Shown here one piece after another: positions 7,898-16,143 of a stretch of DNA of 39,659 bases. This DNA comes from an uncultured Methanomassiliicoccales archaeon. GTDB taxonomy: Archaea > Thermoplasmatota > Thermoplasmata > Methanomassiliicoccales > Methanomethylophilaceae. The DNA is taken from NCBI GenBank assembly GCA_934234005.1, contig CAKQHC010000001.1, forward strand, positions 1-39,659. Direction: 5' to 3'. Positions within the stretch are counted from its first letter, which is position 1, and every line of letters begins with the position of its first letter. Made by a program: the position numbers and the translations under genes. A model generated the notes under the pieces. The model was not told where the DNA came from. It was given only the letters and a program-made list of their open reading frames with translations, and did no database searches.

Positions 7898-9250
7898 TCA
7901 CTGTTTCAGTTTGGCACACAGATCTTCGACGGCAGATATGACTACATCTTTTACCATAGACGTTGGCGGGCAGTATGCGGTTTCCGAGCGTACGAGGAAG
8001 TCTTCCGCAGTCATTCCGTTTATTGCGGCTGCCGTAATCCAATCGATACGGCCAGTAATTTCTTCGTCTGCGATGATTTGTCCGCCGATAATCCTGTGGG
8101 ATGTTCTGTCAGCAAGAACCTTTACAATCAGTTCTTTTCCTCCGGGGTAGTATCTGGCACGGGTCAGACCGACGGATTTTCCTTCTGCGATTTCAATTCC
8201 GTACCATGATGCGAGACCCGCAGATAATCCTGTTCCTGCAATCTGTTTTCCGCCTATGACACTGACCCAGGGGCTGGCAACGGGTCCGAAAAGCATTTTG
8301 TCTGCGTTGGCAGCATTATTGCCTGCAACGGTACCCTGTTTAACGGCTGTTGAACCAAGCTGGCTCATAGTTGCGCCAGGCATAATTGCGGATTCGCACT
8401 GGACAAGATCGCCGGCAACATATACGTCGGGAACGAGTCTTCCTCTTCTGTAGGGATTCAGAGTGGGGGCAACAACAAGTGCACCAAGCTGACCTATGTC
8501 GAATCCAAGCGCTTTCGGTATGTCCAGATTGGCACGTATTCCGGTTGCGAATATCATTACGTCGCACGGATATTGTTTGTCTCCTGCAGTAACGCTTTCT
8601 ACACGACCTTCGCCGTTGACTGACTGGATAGGAGCTTTCATAACGAATTTTATACCCATAGATTCCAGGTGTTTCTGCATGACGTCTGCCATATCTTTAT
8701 CCGCTATGCGGGGAATGACCTGATTCATCATTTCTATAATGGTCACGTCTTTGCCCATTTCTTTGAGGGCCACGGCAAGTTCCAATCCGATTACCCCTGC
8801 TCCTCCGATAACCACCGTTTCGGCATCCGAGAGGGCTTTCTGGATATTTTTACCGTCTGTAACTGTTCTGACAATGAAAACATTCTTTAAATCGGAGCCG
8901 GCAATCGGAGGTACAAACACTCTTCCGCCAGTTGCGATTACAAGGCTGTCGTAGTTGTATGTGTTTCCGGCCGCAGTGACGGTTTTGGCAGCATCGTCGA
9001 CCGAATCTACTTTGGTCTCGGTCAGGATTTTTATTCCTCTTTCTTTTCCGTACCATTCGGGGCTGTGCATTACGATTTCGTCCCATGCAATTTTTCCCTC
9101 TATTCCCCACGGGATGGCACAAGGGGAATAGGCAACATCGACATCCTCTGTAAATACAGTTACTTCAGCTTCAGGATCTCTGTTTTTAGCGGTGGAGGCA
9201 GCAGTCATTCCGGCGGCACCCGCACCAATCACAATGATTTTTCTAGCCAT
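7898..9250 (-). CDS. FAD/NAD(P)H oxidoreductase, NADH oxidase / CoA-disulfide reductase-like
   Basis: 450 aa. The N-terminal FAD-binding Rossmann motif IGAGAAG (8-14), a redox-active Cys at residue 44 in YSPCAIPW, and a second NAD(P)H-binding motif in VVIGGAGVIGLELA near 146-159 place it in the single-cysteine pyridine nucleotide-disulfide family. That family includes NADH oxidase, CoA-disulfide reductase and NADH peroxidase. YVAGDL near 315 is the second FAD contact. It would reduce a low-molecular-weight disulfide or oxygen species in the cytoplasm. It is first in a two-gene unit with the TPD nuclease. Exact substrate is not assignable. Confidence 0.85.
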   Translation of the reverse strand: MARKIIVIGAGAAGMTAASTAKNRDPEAEVTVFTEDVDVAYSPCAIPWGIEGKIAWDEIVMHSPEWYGKERGIKILTETKVDSVDDAAKTVTAAGNTYNYDSLVIATGGRVFVPPIAGSDLKNVFIVRTVTDGKNIQKALSDAETVVIGGAGVIGLELAVALKEMGKDVTIIEMMNQVIPRIADKDMADVMQKHLESMGIKFVMKAPIQSVNGEGRVESVTAGDKQYPCDVMIFATGIRANLDIPKALGFDIGQLGALVVAPTLNPYRRGRLVPDVYVAGDLVQCESAIMPGATMSQLGSTAVKQGTVAGNNAANADKMLFGPVASPWVSVIGGKQIAGTGLSAGLASWYGIEIAEGKSVGLTRARYYPGGKELIVKVLADRTSHRIIGGQIIADEEITGRIDWITAAAINGMTAEDFLVRSETAYCPPTSMVKDVVISAVEDLCAKLKQ

Positions 9251-9423
9251 ATGGCATACCCATTTTTCGTATCGGTCGGTCGTAGATAATCTTTTGGAAA
9301 CGGCAGATGTGCTGGTCAGACCCCGGATGATGTCTGCAACAGCTTCGGTGCATCTCGTATCGGGCGCGTATCATCCCATAGCCTAATTTAGACCTACTCT
9401 TTACAGGACTCCGGAGTGATTCG

Positions 9424-10416
9424 ATGAAAGACAAACGTTCCCCGTCGCAATTGGAAGCAGTCTGGAAAGAAAGCGACATGGCAAACGGAGAAAAAGTAGA
9501 CGCCATGGTGATTATCATGCGTACTAACGGTTGCTGTTGGGTCAGGCACGGGGGATGCACAATGTGCGGTTACAAAGAGGCATCTCTTCAAAACGTGTCC
9601 GAGGAAGATCTCATAAGCCAGCTTCAGCAGGCATTGTCACGTTACAAAGGCGAACCCTTTGTTAAAATATACACGTCCGGCAGTTTCCTGGACGAAAACG
9701 AGATTCCCTTGTCCGTGAGAAATAAAATTTTCGATGCATTTTCCGGCTGTGCCCGTATTTTGTTCGAGAGTCGGCCCGAGTTTATAACTCCCGAAGTGGT
9801 GGAAACGTTGCCGAGCAATGTTACTGTGGCATTAGGTCTGGAGAGTTCGGATCCGGAGGTCCTCAGGACTTCTGTCCACAAGGGATTCACACCAAGCGAT
9901 ATCCTGCGTTGCGGCACACTTCTGCACGATAAAGGGCTGGGTGTGAGGACATATTTGTTACTTAAGCCCCCGTTCCTGACCGAAGACAGGGCGATGGCAG
10001 ACGCAATAGCTTCCGCGAAGTTTGCCGATCCGTTTTCCGATGAGATTTCTATCAATCCGTTGAACGTTCAGCGCGGAACATACGTCGAACGTCTTTGGAA
10101 GAGAGGAGAGTTCAGATCTCCATGGATTTGGTCACTTATAGAAGTGTTCCGCCAGTTGGACGGAAAAGTGTCTGCGCGTCTGATGTCTTCTCCGTCCGGA
10201 GGAGGTGCCATGAGAGGCGTACATAACTGCGGTCAATGTGATCAAAAGGCATTGGAGGCCGTTGAAAAGTACAGCTATTCTCAGAATATCGCAGATTTGG
10301 ATGTACACTGCGGCTGTGAAAAAGACTGGCGCGCGTACAGAGAATCGGAGGAGATTTTGGGGACCCCTGCAGATTTAGACAGAGATTTTGAGAATGAATT
10401 GATGTTAAGGATGTGA
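9424..10416 (+). CDS. raSEA: Archaeosine biosynthesis radical SAM protein RaSEA
   Basis: 330 aa. RaSEA acts with ArcS to convert the preQ0-lysine adduct at position 15 of tRNA to archaeosine. The iron-sulfur site is the atypical spaced set C37/C38, C45 and C48 in GCCWVRHGGCTMCGY, as in the family. KIYTSGSFLDE and LGLESSD are further radical SAM core segments. Two more Cys groups (NCGQC and HCGCEKDW) lie near the C-terminus. GGAGTGAT lies 4 nt before the ATG. A second gene overlaps or abuts its stop. No arcS gene is in the window. Confidence 0.9.
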   Translation: MKDKRSPSQLEAVWKESDMANGEKVDAMVIIMRTNGCCWVRHGGCTMCGYKEASLQNVSEEDLISQLQQALSRYKGEPFVKIYTSGSFLDENEIPLSVRNKIFDAFSGCARILFESRPEFITPEVVETLPSNVTVALGLESSDPEVLRTSVHKGFTPSDILRCGTLLHDKGLGVRTYLLLKPPFLTEDRAMADAIASAKFADPFSDEISINPLNVQRGTYVERLWKRGEFRSPWIWSLIEVFRQLDGKVSARLMSSPSGGGAMRGVHNCGQCDQKALEAVEKYSYSQNIADLDVHCGCEKDWRAYRESEEILGTPADLDRDFENELMLRM

Positions 10417-10421
10417 AGAAA

Positions 10422-10745
10422 ATGGATTATGACATAAAGAAAGGATGGTACAAGAACATCGAAGGAGATTTACTGGCACAGATGATGAATGACATTTTCG
10501 GAAACGTTGTCCGCGAAGGCGACGTACTTGTTTCCAGTTACGGCGTTATGGAACGCATCGAAGTCAAGATCGTTTCGAAAACCGTTTTGGACATCACAAC
10601 GGTAAGTTCGAAAGACGGCCTGACAGACGAGAACATTCTCGATTCCAAGAGAAAGCTCAACGTATTCGCTGAGAAGGCAACCGGATTCGATGCAAAAGCA
10701 AGGATGAAGAGGGCACAGAAGAAGGCTAAAGAAGGCACCCTCTGA
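10422..10745 (+). CDS. Conserved archaeal protein of unknown function
   Basis: 107 aa from the ATG at 10422. A GTG at 10413 would overlap the RaSEA stop, but GGATGTGA is well placed for 10422. I do not recognise a characterised family. The sequence has an N-terminal half with beta character (GDVLVSSYGVMERIEVKIV, DITTVSSKDG). The C-terminal helix is strongly basic (KARMKRAQKKAKEG), suggesting nucleic acid or ribosome contact. It is translationally coupled to RaSEA and sits directly upstream of the ribosomal cluster. Confidence 0.75.
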   Translation: MDYDIKKGWYKNIEGDLLAQMMNDIFGNVVREGDVLVSSYGVMERIEVKIVSKTVLDITTVSSKDGLTDENILDSKRKLNVFAEKATGFDAKARMKRAQKKAKEGTL

Positions 10746-10758
10746 AACCGTTTACAAC

Positions 10759-10795
10759 GCCCCGCCCTCTTTATTATATATTATACGCGCGGGGC
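10759..10795. other. Hairpin with AT-rich loop before the ribosomal cluster
   Basis: GCCCCGC (10759-10765) and GCGGGGC (10789-10795) form a perfect 7-bp stem around a 23-base loop rich in TA steps. It may end the RaSEA transcript. The loop also looks like a TATA element (TTTATTATATATTATA), so an additional promoter is possible. Confidence 0.4.
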
Positions 10796-10800
10796 ATAGT

Positions 10801-10809
10801 CTTATATAC
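10801..10809 (+). promoter_or_regulatory. Likely TATA box of the ribosomal protein cluster
   Basis: CTTATATAC fits the archaeal TATA consensus. Transcription would start near 10828-10832, giving an untranslated leader of about 175 nt before L3. No other promoter is obvious inside the following cluster, where genes abut or overlap. Confidence 0.55.
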
Positions 10810-10829
10810 CAAACCCTCCTACGGAGCCC

Positions 10830-11004
10830 TAGATTGGACATAATAGTGTCCGACCAGACGTTATGGGCAATGCATTTGCAACCCTCATCTGAGCCTTACC
10901 AGCATTGGATTCTTGGCTTAAACAAACGTCACGGTCGGAACATTAAGACGTTCGTCTGATAAATCGCGAGGTTAGCGAAGATACCCTCGCAGGTATGTGT
11001 AAAT
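10830..11004 (+). promoter_or_regulatory. Structured leader of the L3 cluster
   Basis: The untranslated region holds several exact complements. TTGGACA/TGTCCGA (10834-10840 with 10847-10853, one G-T pair) forms a local hairpin. GCGAGG/CCTCGC (10966-10971 with 10985-10990) forms a second, ending just before the ribosome binding site. AACGTC (10925-10930) can pair with GACGTT at 10857-10862 or at 10947-10952. CAGACG (10855-10860) matches CGTCTG (10953-10958), and CCGACC (10850-10855) matches GGTCGG (10933-10938). Several of these exclude each other, as in autoregulatory leaders. A nine-codon open frame (10863-10892) lies inside it without a ribosome binding site. No known riboswitch class is recognised. 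Confidence 0.45.
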
Positions 11005-12003
11005 ATGCCGCAAAGAAGACGTCCTAAGAGAGGATCGAGGGCATACGGCCCCAGAAAGAGAGCACAGTCGCAGACCCCCAGGCTCGACTCGTGGCCCGAG
11101 ATCAGCGGAGCCCCTAAAATTCAGGGATTCGCTGGATACAAAGCAGGAATGACGCACGCATTTGTCGTTGACAAACGTGCAAAGAGCACAACCACTGGTA
11201 TGGAAGTCCAGACTCCCGTCACCGTCGTAGAAGTACCCCCGATGAAAATCGCCGCGGTCAGGTTCTACGAGTCCAGCATCGTCGGTCTTAAGACGCTCGG
11301 CGAAGTATGGGCCAAGGATCTCGACGCACTTCTTGAGAAACGCCTCCGCGTACCCAAGAAACACGACGAGTCTACGTTCGCCAGGTACGAGGGTGTCGAT
11401 GTCGAAGACGTTCGTGTCCTCGCATACACGCAGCCCAAGATGGTTTCCGGAGTTCCCAAGAAGGTCCCCGACCTGATGGAACTCAGAATCGGAGGAGGAA
11501 CAATCGACGAGCGTATCGCATACGCCAAGAGCATCCTCGGAACCGAAGTCGCATTCACCGACTTCACAGCAGAGGGAAGCCTCATCGATGTTATCGCGGT
11601 TACCAAAGGAAAGGGATTCCAGGGTGTTACCAAGCGCTGGGGAGTAAAACTCCTGTCCCACAGGAACTCCAAACACAGGCGCGGAATCGGTAACCTCGGT
11701 CCTAAGAGACCCGGATACGTCAGATCCACTGTCCCCGCTTCCGGTCAGATGGGATACCACCAGAGAACCGAATTCAACAAGAAAGTCATCAAAGTCGGAA
11801 CCGAGGGTTCCGAAGTCACCCCCAAGGGCGGTTTCGTGAACTACGGTGAGGTCAGGACCGCATACGTCCTCGTCCACGGATCCGTACCCGGACCTACAAA
11901 GAGACTCATTAGATTCAGAGATGCAACCAGGGTCCCCAAGAAGGCGGACAACGAGCCGGCAGAGGTAACATATGTCTCTACCGAGTCAAAACAGGGGGCA
12001 TGA
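11005..12003 (+). CDS. rpl3: 50S ribosomal protein L3
   Basis: 332 aa, normal for archaea. L3 is an early assembly protein of the large subunit whose long loop reaches toward the peptidyl transferase centre. The basic N-terminus (PQRRRPKRGSRAYGPRKRA) and the loop segment WGVKLLSHRNSKHRRGIG are typical. It is first in the cluster and follows a structured leader; AGGTATG is the likely ribosome binding site. The L4 start is 4 bp after its stop codon. Confidence 0.97.
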   Translation: MPQRRRPKRGSRAYGPRKRAQSQTPRLDSWPEISGAPKIQGFAGYKAGMTHAFVVDKRAKSTTTGMEVQTPVTVVEVPPMKIAAVRFYESSIVGLKTLGEVWAKDLDALLEKRLRVPKKHDESTFARYEGVDVEDVRVLAYTQPKMVSGVPKKVPDLMELRIGGGTIDERIAYAKSILGTEVAFTDFTAEGSLIDVIAVTKGKGFQGVTKRWGVKLLSHRNSKHRRGIGNLGPKRPGYVRSTVPASGQMGYHQRTEFNKKVIKVGTEGSEVTPKGGFVNYGEVRTAYVLVHGSVPGPTKRLIRFRDATRVPKKADNEPAEVTYVSTESKQGA

Positions 12004-12007
12004 GTAA

Positions 12008-12784
12008 ATGGCACAGACTAATGTTTATGCAGTTAAGGGCGGAGTTGCAGGTACCGTTGAGGTTCCCGCAGCATTCGAGACCCCCTACAGGCCCGACCTT
12101 ATCAAAAAGGCGGTCCTCGCAGCGGCAGCCAACAGGAGACAGCCTTACGGACCTTCCGAGGGCTCCGGAATGAGGCATGCCGTCAGTACCCGCGGAAAAG
12201 GAACTGGATCCGCACGTAACCAGAGGATTCACGGACTCGGAAAGGCAGGAGAGTCGCCCAACAACGTCTCCGGACGCAGAGCACACCCGCCGCTTCCCGA
12301 GAGGATATGGGCACAGAAGGTTAACAAGAAAGAACTCAAAATCGCACGCCAGTCCGCTCTCGCAGCAACAGCATGTGCAGAGTGCGTCAAAGCCCGCGGT
12401 CACCAGTTCGACGATTCTGTTTCCTTCCCCATCGTTATCGAGGACGAAATCATGGATGTCGCAAGCACTTCCGATGTCGTTGAAGTTTTCGAGAAAATCG
12501 GAATCGCATACGATCTCGACCGTGCAAAAGACGGACGCAAGATTCGTGCAGGAAGGGGAACAATGAGGAACAGAAAGTACCGCACCCCCGTTTCCGTACT
12601 GATTGTTGTCGACAACGAAGACAGGAACGCACCTATCTTCAAGAGTGCTTCCAACCTTCCCGGAGTGACCGTGGAGGAAGTTAAGACTCTGAACACCAGC
12701 ATACTGGCTCCCGGAGGAGATGCAGGAAGGCTCACAGTCTACACCAAATCCGCTATCAACGCTATTGGAGGATGGACACAATGA
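12008..12784 (+). CDS. rpl4: 50S ribosomal protein L4 (L4e/L1e)
   Basis: 258 aa. L4 lines the nascent-peptide exit tunnel with an extended loop, seen here as the Gly/Arg-rich segment RHAVSTRGKGTGSARNQR near residues 57-74. Length and sequence are those of archaeal L4. The stop overlaps the L23 start (ATGA). In bacteria L4 represses its own S10 operon; whether that holds for the leader seen here is unknown. Confidence 0.97.
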   Translation: MAQTNVYAVKGGVAGTVEVPAAFETPYRPDLIKKAVLAAAANRRQPYGPSEGSGMRHAVSTRGKGTGSARNQRIHGLGKAGESPNNVSGRRAHPPLPERIWAQKVNKKELKIARQSALAATACAECVKARGHQFDDSVSFPIVIEDEIMDVASTSDVVEVFEKIGIAYDLDRAKDGRKIRAGRGTMRNRKYRTPVSVLIVVDNEDRNAPIFKSASNLPGVTVEEVKTLNTSILAPGGDAGRLTVYTKSAINAIGGWTQ

Positions 12785-13062
12785 AGCAGAGCGACGTTCT
12801 CATCAGACCGTACGTCACAGAGAAGGCCATGAACCACATGTCCGGAACACCCACCCTCAACTACAAGGATGGAAACAGGATCGAGTTCATTGTGCACAGG
12901 AATGCAGACAAACACACCATCAAGACCGCCGTCGAAGAACGCTTTGAAGTCAAAGTCGAGAAAGTCTGGGTAAGAATCCAGAAAGACGGAAAGCACGCAA
13001 TCGTCAAACTCGCAGAGGGTTACTCTGCCGAAGACGTCGGTGCCAGAGTCGGAGTATTCTGA
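12781..13062 (+). CDS. rpl23: 50S ribosomal protein L23
   Basis: 93 aa. L23 sits at the tunnel exit and helps dock the signal recognition particle and the Sec translocon. The start MKQSDVLIRPYVTEKAM contains the conserved TEKA segment. ATG at 12781 is chosen over an in-frame ATG at 12772 because GGAGG at 12767-12771 is 9 nt away, and the resulting ATGA overlap with L4 is typical of this cluster. Confidence 0.97.
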   Translation: MKQSDVLIRPYVTEKAMNHMSGTPTLNYKDGNRIEFIVHRNADKHTIKTAVEERFEVKVEKVWVRIQKDGKHAIVKLAEGYSAEDVGARVGVF

Positions 13063-13074
13063 AGGTGAGTGAAC

Positions 13075-13770
13075 ATGGGAAAGAGATTGATTACGCAGAG
13101 AAGGGCACGCGGAAACTCACTGTACCGCTCCCCCAGCCACAGGCACGTTGCCGACGTCAGGCTCCCCGCAATGGCAGAGGGAACCGCCGTCGTGAAGGAC
13201 CTGATTCAGGCTCCTGGAAGGACATGCCCCCTTGCGGTTCTCGACATCAACGGAAGAACCAGTTACCAGCTCGCAGTCGAGGGAACGAAAGTCGGACAGA
13301 CTCTCATCATCGGCGGAGACGACGTTGTAGCAGGCAACATCACCATGCTGTCCAAGATCCCGGAAGGAACCCCCGTCCACAACATCGAGGCACGCCCCGG
13401 AGACGGAGGAAAATACGTAAAGACCGCCGGATCGTCCGGAACCATCGTTTCCAGAGGAGACAAAGTCATGGTTCTTATGCCGTCCGGAGTTAACAAAGAG
13501 TTCAGCCCCGACTGCCGTGCCGCAATAGGTGTCATCGCAGGAGGAGGAAGAGGCGACAAACCTCTCGCAAAAGCTGGAAAGAATGTTCTGACTCTCAGGT
13601 CCAGATCCAAAGCACCCTTTAAGACAAAGGGAGTTGCAATGAACCCTGTTGACCACCCCCACGGAGGAGGAAGCCACGCCCACGTCGGAGGACCCAACTG
13701 TCAGAAGAGAACCGCATCGCCCGGTCAGAAGGTAGGATTCCTGCCTCCTAAGAAGAAAGTTAAGAAGTGA
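13075..13770 (+). CDS. rpl2: 50S ribosomal protein L2
   Basis: 231 aa, archaeal size. L2 stabilises subunit joining and the peptidyl transferase region. The conserved NPVDHPHGGGSHAHVGG near residue 190 includes the invariant His of the family (H194/H196). ATG 13075 is preferred to GTG 13069 because GGTGA lies 6 nt before it. Lys-rich C-terminus. Confidence 0.97.
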   Translation: MGKRLITQRRARGNSLYRSPSHRHVADVRLPAMAEGTAVVKDLIQAPGRTCPLAVLDINGRTSYQLAVEGTKVGQTLIIGGDDVVAGNITMLSKIPEGTPVHNIEARPGDGGKYVKTAGSSGTIVSRGDKVMVLMPSGVNKEFSPDCRAAIGVIAGGGRGDKPLAKAGKNVLTLRSRSKAPFKTKGVAMNPVDHPHGGGSHAHVGGPNCQKRTASPGQKVGFLPPKKKVKK

Positions 13771-13775
13771 TTGCA

Positions 13776-14243
13776 ATGGCAAAGAAAATTATTGCAGGAT
13801 CGGCAAAAGCCTCCAGGAGGAAATCCAGGAAGAAGGCATCCGCAATCCAGGCGAGGAGGAAGAAAGAGTTCCTCTTCCGTGGATACAATATGGAGGAACT
13901 CCTCGCTATGCCTTTCGATGAAGTCCTTAGTCTGCTCCCTTCGAGGGCAAGAAGGACATACCTTCGCGGTCTGAACTACGAGCAGCAGCTCCTGTTCGAC
14001 AAACTGAAGGCAGCCGAACCCGGAGAGGTTGTCAGGACCCACCGCAGGGATGTACCCATAATCCCCCAGTTCGTCGGAAAGACTGTCAGCATATACAACG
14101 GAAAAGAATTCAAAGACGTCGAGATCAAACCCGAGATGATCGGATGCTTCCTCGGAGAGTTCGCTCCCACAAGGAAAGCTCCTCAGCACTCCGGACCCGG
14201 AGTCGGTGCTACAAGATCTTCGAAGTTCATGCCGCTGAAGTGA
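13776..14243 (+). CDS. rps19: 30S ribosomal protein S19
   Basis: 155 aa, longer than bacterial S19 because of the basic archaeal N-terminal extension (SAKASRRKSRKKASAIQARR). The core carries RRDVPIIPQFVGKTVSIYNGKEF and GEFAPTRK, typical of S19 in the small-subunit head near the A-site finger. ATG 13776 is favoured over an upstream in-frame GTG that would overlap the L2 stop. Confidence 0.96.
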   Translation: MAKKIIAGSAKASRRKSRKKASAIQARRKKEFLFRGYNMEELLAMPFDEVLSLLPSRARRTYLRGLNYEQQLLFDKLKAAEPGEVVRTHRRDVPIIPQFVGKTVSIYNGKEFKDVEIKPEMIGCFLGEFAPTRKAPQHSGPGVGATRSSKFMPLK

Positions 14244-14253
14244 GGTGTCAGAT

Positions 14254-14703
14254 ATGGTTTCAGGATATACAGCAGTTGCAGACCCCGACACCACCGCCAA
14301 AGCTCTTGGAAAAGAGATGCCTGTCTCTCCCAAGTTTGCTCGCGAAGTTGCCGGTATGATCCGTGGAATGAAAGTCTCCACCGCACAGAAAGCACTTGAG
14401 GAAGTAATCGCCAAAACCAGGCCCGTTCCCCTCAAGAGATACAACAAGCGCGTTTCCCACAAGTCCGGTGTCGGACCCGGAAGATACCCCGTGAAGGCTG
14501 CCAAAGCCATTCTCGGTGTTATCAACAGCGCCGCTTCCAACGCCGAGTACAAAGGACTCGACGTTTCCAACATGGCAATCTCCACGATTTCCGTTGCCAG
14601 GGGAAGAACCATCCCCGGACACATGCCCAGGGCGCACGGACGTGCCACTCAGTGGAATCAGGAGACGGTCAATGTCGAGGTCATCATTCAGGAGGTTGAG
14701 TGA
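14254..14703 (+). CDS. rpl22: 50S ribosomal protein L22
   Basis: 149 aa. L22 contributes a beta-hairpin to the exit tunnel. KYSPKFAREV-type start (here VSPKFAREVAGMIRGMKV), and the segment ARGRTIPGHMPRAHGRATQW, which is the tunnel hairpin, identify it. GAGGTG 6 nt before ATG 14254 sets the start; the upstream GTG at 14245 falls inside this ribosome binding site. Confidence 0.96.
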   Translation: MVSGYTAVADPDTTAKALGKEMPVSPKFAREVAGMIRGMKVSTAQKALEEVIAKTRPVPLKRYNKRVSHKSGVGPGRYPVKAAKAILGVINSAASNAEYKGLDVSNMAISTISVARGRTIPGHMPRAHGRATQWNQETVNVEVIIQEVE

Positions 14704-14704
14704 A

Positions 14705-15388
14705 ATGGCATCAGAGAGAAAATTCGTCGCTGAGAACGTTCGTCGCGTTCTGCTCAAAGAGTACCTCATGAAAGAGGTATCCCGTGCGGGATTCGGCGGT
14801 CTCGACGTTCAGAGGACTCCTATGGGAACCCGTGTCGTCCTCACCACCGAGAGGCCCGGACTCGTCATCGGACGCCGCGGTCAGACAATCAAAAACCTGA
14901 CTACGGTCATCGAGGAGCGCTTCGGATTCGAGAACCCCCAGATTGAGGTTACCGAAGTCAAGGAGCCTGCCCTCAACGCACAGATCATGGCCGAGAAGCT
15001 CGCCTTCTCCCTTGAGAGAGGATGGCACTTCCGCAGAGCCGGACACTCCACAGTCCGCAGGATTATGGATGTCGGAAAAGCACGCGGATGCCACATCATC
15101 CTCGCCGGAAAACTTACCGGTCAGAGACACAGAACCGAGAAATTCAAAGAAGGATACATCAAGTTCTGTGGTGAGCCCAAGGCCCAGTTCATTGATCACG
15201 GATACGCCGTTGCCAAACTCAAAATGGGAGTCATCGGTGTCACCGTCGAAATCATGAGCAAAGATGCCAAACTGCCTGCTGACATTTCAGTCCTCAACAA
15301 GACCGATGCAGCTGCAGTCGCACCCGAACTCTTCGCAACACCTGAGGCTGCACCCGCAACCGAGGAAACCGCAGAGGAGGTGCAGTGA
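14705..15388 (+). CDS. rps3: 30S ribosomal protein S3
   Basis: 227 aa. S3 lines the mRNA entry channel and carries a KH domain; the GxxG loop is GRRG in LVIGRRGQTIKNL (about 57-69). The last 30 residues are rich in Ala and Glu (APATEETAEEV), an acidic tail of the kind seen in several archaeal S3 proteins. The start is 2 bp past the L22 stop. An open frame extends further upstream inside L22 but is a shadow. Confidence 0.96.
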   Translation: MASERKFVAENVRRVLLKEYLMKEVSRAGFGGLDVQRTPMGTRVVLTTERPGLVIGRRGQTIKNLTTVIEERFGFENPQIEVTEVKEPALNAQIMAEKLAFSLERGWHFRRAGHSTVRRIMDVGKARGCHIILAGKLTGQRHRTEKFKEGYIKFCGEPKAQFIDHGYAVAKLKMGVIGVTVEIMSKDAKLPADISVLNKTDAAAVAPELFATPEAAPATEETAEEVQ

Positions 15389-15588
15389 TGGCACTTAAGA
15401 CCGCCGACATCAGGAACATGTCCGCCGAGGAGCGCAATCAGAAACTGAAAGAGCTCCGCGACGATCTGATGCACGAGAGGGGAGTTTCCGCCATGGGCGG
15501 TGCCCCCTCCAGTCCCGGAGCCATCCGTGCTCTCAGGCTCAACATCGCCCGCATCTTGACCGTCCAGAAGGAGGAGGAAGAGATCTGA
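15388..15588 (+). CDS. rpl29: 50S ribosomal protein L29
   Basis: 66 aa. A small two-helix protein at the tunnel exit next to L23. The sequence begins MALKTADIRNMSAEERNQKL, typical of archaeal L29, and contains the conserved PGAIRALRLNIARILT segment. GAGGAGGTG lies 6 nt upstream. The start overlaps the S3 stop (TGATG), and its own stop overlaps the next start. Confidence 0.96.
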   Translation: MALKTADIRNMSAEERNQKLKELRDDLMHERGVSAMGGAPSSPGAIRALRLNIARILTVQKEEEEI

Positions 15589-15887
15589 TGGCTGAGATCT
15601 GCCCTGTATGTGGATTGCCCAAAGAACTGTGCATGTGCGAGGAAATCGCACGTGAGCAACAGACTGTGAGAATCTCGATTGACAGCCGCAGATACGGCAA
15701 AACCGTGACTGTAATCGACGGTATCGATGAAAACGACATTGATATCGGGGATTTGGCCAAGCAGTTGAAAAACAGGTGCGCCGCCGGCGGAACCTGTAAA
15801 GACGGACGCATCGAACTTCAGGGCGACCACAAGAAAAAAGTGAAGGCCGTTCTGGAAGAGATGGGATTCCGCACAGAGGTTAGATGA
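15588..15887 (+). CDS. Translation initiation factor aIF1 (SUI1)
   Basis: 99 aa. aIF1 binds the small subunit near the P site and checks start-codon selection. The SUI1 core is recognisable in YGKTVTVIDGID, LKNRCAAGGTCKDGRIELQGDH and the C-terminal LEEMGF. The N-terminus adds a four-cysteine group, C5, C8, C15 and C17, that could bind zinc, as in several euryarchaeal aIF1 proteins. Its place between L29 and RNase P component 1 is conserved in euryarchaea. Confidence 0.95.
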   Translation: MAEICPVCGLPKELCMCEEIAREQQTVRISIDSRRYGKTVTVIDGIDENDIDIGDLAKQLKNRCAAGGTCKDGRIELQGDHKKKVKAVLEEMGFRTEVR

Positions 15888-16138
15888 AAGACAATCTCTT
15901 CGCTAGAACTGAACTCATTGGCTTGGACGTGGAAGTGCTGTCTGCACCATACTCGGCTCTCTCCGGCAGGGTGGTCGACGAGACGAAGAACACGTTCACC
16001 ATAGAATCGGCCGGAACTGAGAAAATGGTACCCAAGTCAGGCAATGTGTTCAGATTCACATACGAAGGCAGAACCATCGATATCATCGGATCTGAAATCG
16101 CACACCGACCAGAAGACAGAATCAAAAAGGTTAGGTGA
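15884..16138 (+). CDS. rnp1: RNase P protein component 1 (Rpp29/Pop4)
   Basis: 84 aa, a compact form. Rpp29 is a protein subunit of archaeal RNase P, which matures tRNA 5' ends. The SH3-like barrel is seen in GLDVEVLSAPYSALSGRVVDETKNTF and the C-terminal IDIIGSEIAHRPEDRIKK. It starts within the aIF1 stop (ATGA) and is translationally coupled. Confidence 0.93.
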   Translation: MKDNLFARTELIGLDVEVLSAPYSALSGRVVDETKNTFTIESAGTEKMVPKSGNVFRFTYEGRTIDIIGSEIAHRPEDRIKKVR

Positions 16139-16143
16139 ATTAA

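Noticed and set aside
10863..10892. Nine-codon frame in the L3 leader as a leader peptide
   Set aside because: No ribosome binding site and no run of a regulatory codon; more likely chance within a structured RNA.
10972..14648. Long minus-strand open frames opposite L3, L4, L2, S19 and L22 (200-307 codons)
   Set aside because: They mirror highly expressed genes with strong codon bias, lack ribosome binding sites, and their products look like low-complexity antisense translations.
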